Source of the DNA: Owenia fusiformis
Taxonomy: Eukaryota; Annelida; Polychaeta; Sabellida; Oweniidae
Length of the DNA: 64,000 nucleotides
Direction: 5' to 3'
NCBI GenBank assembly: GCA_903813345.2
Contig: CAIIXF020000011.1
Span: 6,288,571 to 6,352,570 of the forward strand
The number at the start of each line of letters is the position of its first letter. Within the stretch, counting starts at the first letter, position 1. Below are positions 59,788 through 64,000 of the stretch, piece by piece. Under the pieces are notes generated by a model. It was not told the DNA's origin and did no database searches. It was given only the letters and a program-made list of their open reading frames with translations. The position numbers and the translations under genes were made by a program.

Positions 59788-60003
59788 GTGAATATAGGTA
59801 TCCCAAAACCTAATTTGCAAAGTCTAGCTGCTAGAAAATTGGTAGATTACGATGACTGCGAAATCAAAAGTTTTTTTGACAATTTAAATAAGATACAGTC
59901 AGTTATGTTAGTCTCAGGTCACACTGCTGATCGTTTTGAAAATCAAAACAAAAAGAAATTAATTTTGTCGACGCATTCTCATAGAACCGGGGCGCAGATT
60001 TAA
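59788..60003 (+). CDS. Unidentified open frame of 71 residues in unit 1
   Basis: Unbiased residue composition (includes LAARKLVDYDDCEIKSFF) with no recognised motif. It could be an exon of a captured gene or chance. Confidence 0.15.
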   Translation: MNIGIPKPNLQSLAARKLVDYDDCEIKSFFDNLNKIQSVMLVSGHTADRFENQNKKKLILSTHSHRTGAQI

Positions 60004-60034
60004 GCCGAGTATTTTCAGCAGTAAAACTTAAGAA

Positions 60035-60304
60035 ATGCAGTCAAATACATGTATATGCAATGCACAAAAAGTTCAGGTACCGGTTGATAGTTTCAAAAAT
60101 GGCAATCAGCTATTTCTTGGCCAAGTATACACAATGGTACATTTCGTCCCTTTATCAAACAAGTCCTTGAATACAATGGTTTATTACTTAACCGGGATTA
60201 CAGATGGAGTCAACATTTCAAGAAACCCATTTCAGAGGTACGAATTATTTGCATTGAAATATGGTGTAAGTGGAAGACTAAAATTTTGCAAAATGTTAAA
60301 TTGA
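60035..60304 (+). CDS. Unidentified open frame of 89 residues in unit 1
   Basis: Protein-like composition (contains NQLFLGQVYTMVHFVPLS); an AG precedes codon 14 or so and could be a splice acceptor. No family is recognised. Confidence 0.15.
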   Translation: MQSNTCICNAQKVQVPVDSFKNGNQLFLGQVYTMVHFVPLSNKSLNTMVYYLTGITDGVNISRNPFQRYELFALKYGVSGRLKFCKMLN

Positions 60305-60364
60305 CAATGAAGAGATGTGAGAGAAAAATATTAGAGGCTGTTTAGATTGTAGAAAAAAGCAAAT

Positions 60365-61175
60365 CTTAAGGGAATTGCAGTGACCAAGATAAATGGAACT
60401 ATAGTACTCATGAAAAGTGAAATTTATAAAACATAATGATAAGGAAAATTTGAAGCGCCCAAGATAGGGGGAATTAGTACTAAACATGATACGGGAAATT
60501 GTAGTATAAAATGACCAGGGGAATTATAGTACCCATGATAAGAACATTTGTAGTGCCCACGATAAAGGGAATTGTAATACCCATGATAAGGGGAATTGTA
60601 ATGCCCATGATAAAGGGAATTATATTTTCATGATGAGGGGAATTGTAGTACCTATGATGAGGGGAATTGTAGTACACATGATAAAGAGAATTGTAGTATA
60701 TTCATGATAAGTGGATTTATAGTACCTATGATAAGGAGAATTATAGAACTCAATATGAAGGGAATTGTAGAACCCATAAAGGTAACTTTTACTACCCATG
60801 ATAAAAGGGGAACTGTAGTATTCGAGAATTGTAATACCCATGATAAGGGGAATCATAAAACAAATGATAAGGGGAATTGTAGTACCAAAGATAAGGGGAA
60901 TTATAGCACCAAAGATAAGGGGAATTGTAGTACCCAAGATAAGGGGAATTGTATAGTACCCATGATAAGAGTGTAGTACTCATGATAAAGGGAATTGTAG
61001 TACCTTAGATAAGGGGAATTGTAGTACCCGAGATGAGGGGAATTGTAGTACCTGAGATGAGGGGAATTGTAGTACCCGAGATGAGGGGAATTGTAGTACC
61101 CGAGATGAGGGGAATTGTAGTACCCGAGATGAGGGGAATTGTAGTACCCGAGATGAGGGGAATTGTATTAAGCGA
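60365..61175. repeat. 24-bp minisatellite GGGGAATTGTAGTACCCGAG-type, second field
   Basis: About 30 units that become near-perfect toward the right end (61008-61170, consensus GGGGAATTGTAGTACC plus CGAGATGA). The long open frames across it on both strands (GTTIPLIS-type repeats) are repeat translation and not genes. Confidence 0.9.
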
Positions 61176-61616
61176 AGCTTTCCCTATAAGCAAATTGTAT
61201 TACTCGTCATAGTGGTAAGTTGTGGTTTCACAAGTGAAAATCTAGAACACATGCATAAGGAATTGAAGAAAATGGAAAGCAGTTTTTATGCGTAATACAC
61301 GAAATAATAATAATTACATAATAAAAGTATTTTCATTTCATAAGAAACATTTATTGGTTATATACTTTTGCTGGGGAGAGTTTAAGGTACAAAGGTCGGA
61401 AGGAGACATGTCTGTGAAAATCACTGGAGTAATGATACTGTTTTCTTTTTTGTTGTAGAAAATAAGCTAACATAGCAGATATCTGGATATGGCGCATTGT
61501 TAAATGGCATATATTTTATTTGGCCTATGCATGTTTTGTTGTCTTTGTAATAAAATGAGATTGAGTATATATGTTTGAAAAGCACATATACTGGTTTTCA
61601 GTGGCTACCAAATCAC

Positions 61617-61844
61617 TCAATGAAAAACGACAACTTGAGCATCCAGATTTAAGACAGCTTTAAGAGAAGCTTCCGGAAGTGATTTAGGCAGCAAAGCCAC
61701 AAGCACAATAGGGTCATACGGCAGTGCTTTCGACAGATGGTCAACGTGGGTAAACAATTGCCCCGAAGTATGTATTTTATCAGCTAAGACATGATTTTGC
61801 AAATCATTGACATTAGACAGTAGTGGAATCAGCCTAACGAACAC
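61617..61844 (-). CDS. Unidentified open frame of 75 residues in unit 1, possible captured exon
   Basis: Minus-strand frame with well-mixed composition (contains HVDHLSKALPYDPIVLVALL). It is preceded by a TCGCTAG that could be a splice acceptor and ends at TGA. No family is recognised. It could be a host-gene fragment carried by the insertion. Confidence 0.2.
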   Translation of the reverse strand: MFVRLIPLLSNVNDLQNHVLADKIHTSGQLFTHVDHLSKALPYDPIVLVALLPKSLPEASLKAVLNLDAQVVVFH

Positions 61845-62614
61845 TAGCGAAACCGACTTCTAATAAACACACATTTACAACATAAATAATACCGTTTTTA
61901 TCAGATCACATGTTAATTCAGATTTGTTTAAAATTTGAGTTTACATTTATCATAGCTCTTGGTTTAGCAAGGTTTTCTCAGATTTGATGATATTTGTCAT
62001 ATTAGAAATTCAGACTGTCGTTTTATGACACTAATATTTGTATCAATATAAGATATTTAAAAACAGTATATAAGAAGGTAGCAAGTGCGTCTTTGTAGCA
62101 ACATGCTCAGATTTTTGTCCAGTAACTTTATAATATAAGATGGTTTAAAAGAAGCAAACATAAGCAATGAAAAATCGTTTTTAGAGCAATTTTATATCAC
62201 AAAATCATATGTGTTGAAGTTTAGTGATAAAGCTATGAGCTACACAAGGTGCAGATAATTTATTGTAAAGGCATTTTAGTCACGTGGTGACATGATACGT
62301 TGTTCAGAACGCAATATTTAAGACCCTGCGGTGCAACAATGGCCGCAAAGAAAGGCATTTCAGATAGGAGACTGTTAAAGATGGTTTTATCCAGCACACG
62401 TTGAAAAAAGGATTAAGTGTTTCAAAGAATTTAGGATTATAATTATAAAACCTGTATTTTAAGAATTTTGTATTTTTAAGAATCTTACTCAACAGTTTAT
62501 GTAAATGTCTGTGCTTAATAATCAATATAAATTTTCGCTTACTTTAACACTTCACGCAGCCGCAGAGCCACATGCTAGTAAATGTTATGTTTCTTAAGTG
62601 TAAGTTAGAATAGA

Positions 62615-63202
62615 AATGTATTTTATTGCGTTTGAGTCACGTAGTACGAATTAGCAAGAAAATGATTTCTATTTGGTCGTTTAACGTTATGAAAATAGAA
62701 CGGTTATTGTGAATGCAGTATTACTGAGTGAACGGTGTATGTATTCGTGAATAAGATCACTTCGGCTCTAAGCGGCGAGATAAACTAAGTAAATGTCTTT
62801 AAAATGTAATGAAAATTTTTCGGACAAACCTTTTTCCTTTAACCTCAATTGTTGAGGATTTCAAAGATTTTTAGCATCATGTTCTCAACAGAATAATAAA
62901 GGGCATTAATGAGTGTGTGATGCTAAAGATAGAAAAGGTTTTACAGGTGGTCGGAAATTTTTTAATTTTGAAAATGAGATTTGTTATTACTACATTATCG
63001 AGTAAGCTAATCAATTGTCCATTATTAACATTTTTGTATATTTTCCAGCGGCGACGCAGCCGCAGAGCCACATTTTGGCAACCAGCATGTACATACGATA
63101 ACATTATTGTACAAATAATACACTCGGTTTTTCTGCAGCACGCAGCCGCAGAGCCACATGCTAGTAAATGTTATGTTTCTTAAGTGTAAGTTAGAATAGA
63201 AA
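62615..63202 (+). mobile_element. Tandem unit 2: internally deleted copy of the 5-kb insertion
   Basis: It starts with the 171-bp repeat (62615-62785) and ends with 64 bases (63139-63202) identical to 62553-62616 at the end of unit 1. The middle differs from unit 1 and holds an extra GCAGCCGCAGAGCCACAT copy at about 63056-63073. The right flank resumes FReD4-module sequence (23851 onward). Confidence 0.65.
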
Positions 63203-63456
63203 GAAAATATCTTCGACTAGCGTCATAGGTAAGCCAGATTAGTGTTGAAACAACGTTTTATGTTGATCTTGTCAAATACAGATGTAACAACGTGCATTGT
63301 AAGTTGCATTACTGAAATTGTAAGTTGGTATTTCAAAACAATACTAAGTAGATGCTGTAATAATATATTAAGAATATAGACAAAGACAAAATGCCCATTT
63401 TGAACCTGTTGGGCTTCAAATTCCCCAAGCATACCAGGAAATTTACTTCCATGAGA
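63203..63456. other. Paralogue of 23851-24115
   Basis: Non-coding module DNA, collinear with the block downstream of FReD4's upstream region. Confidence 0.75.
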
Positions 63457-63808
63457 TAAGTGCGAGATATAGATCTAAACAAATGTTCGTGTTTTTAGTC
63501 CAGGCTTCGTCATCCAGAACAACGAAATAAAAAAGGATTTAAATAGACAATTAGCTTGCAATTGTTTTCTTTAAATAAGTAAACAGAATAATAAAGGTAA
63601 AACGTGATATTCTCAGTTTCGCATCATTAAACAGAAATCAACTTAACATGAAGAGATTATGCTAGTCTAACTCTCTTTGGCAAGTCCAATGCACGATGGT
63701 TATAGATCATAATTTAATATTTATAGAGCATTAAGTCACATTTTTGAGGCAATATAACCTTATCACATAAACCTTGGGGAGCCCCATATTCGTGTGTGTA
63801 CTCATGTA
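63457..63808 (-). repeat. Inverted paralogue of 24115-24445
   Basis: The reverse complement of 24115-24445 with few changes, while both neighbours keep plus orientation. A local inversion of about 340 bp therefore occurred in this module. Confidence 0.8.
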
Positions 63809-63819
63809 TGTATGGCGAG

Positions 63820-64000
63820 GCGAGTTCTGTTCTAACATTCTTTCTACATAAAAAATATAAGGAACAATTACAATATAAAATAGGAACAATAATGGCCTGT
63901 GAAGAGCCTGTTTAATATTCTCAAGTTTAATATTGCTTTTCAATCAAGAATTTTAACACAATTGAAAAATTTCTCATGATTCATATTGCTCGCCAAAATA
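63820..64000 (+). other. Start of a third DERA-side block (intron 2 sequence only)
   Basis: Matches 25710-25920, inside intron 2 of DERA copy 1, just after the first MITE. The equivalents of exons 1 and 2 (24700-25700) are missing here. The last DERA exon may lie right of the window. Confidence 0.65.

Larger units (their letters stand above)
57564..62614 (+). mobile_element. Unidentified 5-kb insertion, tandem unit 1
   Basis: It begins with a 171-bp segment (57564-57734) that is identical to 62615-62785 and ends with a segment identical to the end of unit 2. The FReD4 module is continuous at the corresponding point (23845-23851), which proves insertion. Inside are two fields of a 24-bp minisatellite and several short open frames without recognised homology. 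There are no terminal inverted repeats, transposase, reverse transcriptase or integrase. The class is unknown; a non-autonomous rolling-circle or Penelope-like tandem is conceivable. Confidence 0.6.

Noticed and set aside
60480-61193. Frames of 62-105 residues rich in GTTIPLI repeats on both strands
   Set aside because: They translate the 24-bp minisatellite; openness on both strands follows from a unit length divisible by three.
57564-62785. The 171-bp direct repeats considered as LTRs of a retrotransposon
   Set aside because: The second copy is followed by further element sequence and a second shared terminus, and no gag, RT or integrase, primer site or polypurine tract was found between them.

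Overview
The window is AT-rich animal nuclear DNA: spliced genes with GT-AG introns, a fibrinogen-domain (FReD) lectin-type gene family, deoxyribose-phosphate aldolase (DERA) exons, a Ty3/gypsy retrotransposon, mariner-like elements and many inverted-repeat elements. A marine invertebrate is likely, but the sequence alone does not fix the phylum. There are no prokaryotic operons, rRNA genes, recognisable tRNA genes or CRISPR arrays.

Layout. 1-945: intron 1 of a minus-strand FReD gene (FReD4) whose later exons lie left of the window. About 946-22500: a 21.5 kb head-to-tail stack of about nine large non-coding repeat elements inside that intron. Most end in a small palindrome followed by CTAG and then T, as Helitron-like elements do. 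22531-22591: exon 1 of FReD4. 24896-26385: three 3' exons of DERA (plus strand). 31343-35067: FReD1 (minus), with a mariner-like element in intron 2. 36589-38145: FReD2 (minus). 40431-41924: a second DERA 3' fragment, frameshifted. 42454-48619: a 6.2 kb insertion built of two abutting inverted-repeat elements. 49240-56301: FReD3 (minus), whose intron 2 holds a MITE that in turn holds a complete Ty3/gypsy element. 57564-63202: two tandem units of an unidentified insertion with shared ends. 63203-64000: start of a third, rearranged DERA-side block.

The host DNA is a serial duplication of one module: a FReD gene on the minus strand, its upstream region, then a 5'-truncated DERA fragment on the plus strand. 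Each complete FReD gene has three coding exons: signal peptide, an 18-nt microexon, and one 650-nt exon with the whole fibrinogen domain. The products would be secreted proteins of 239-242 residues. Innate-immune or other carbohydrate recognition is inferred from the family. The paralogous modules act as empty-site controls, so most insertions can be bounded to within a few bases.

The most unusual part is the stacked array at 946-22500. It carries dozens of AGGTCA nuclear-receptor half-sites, including DR1 pairs, and a recurrent ETS-like palindrome.
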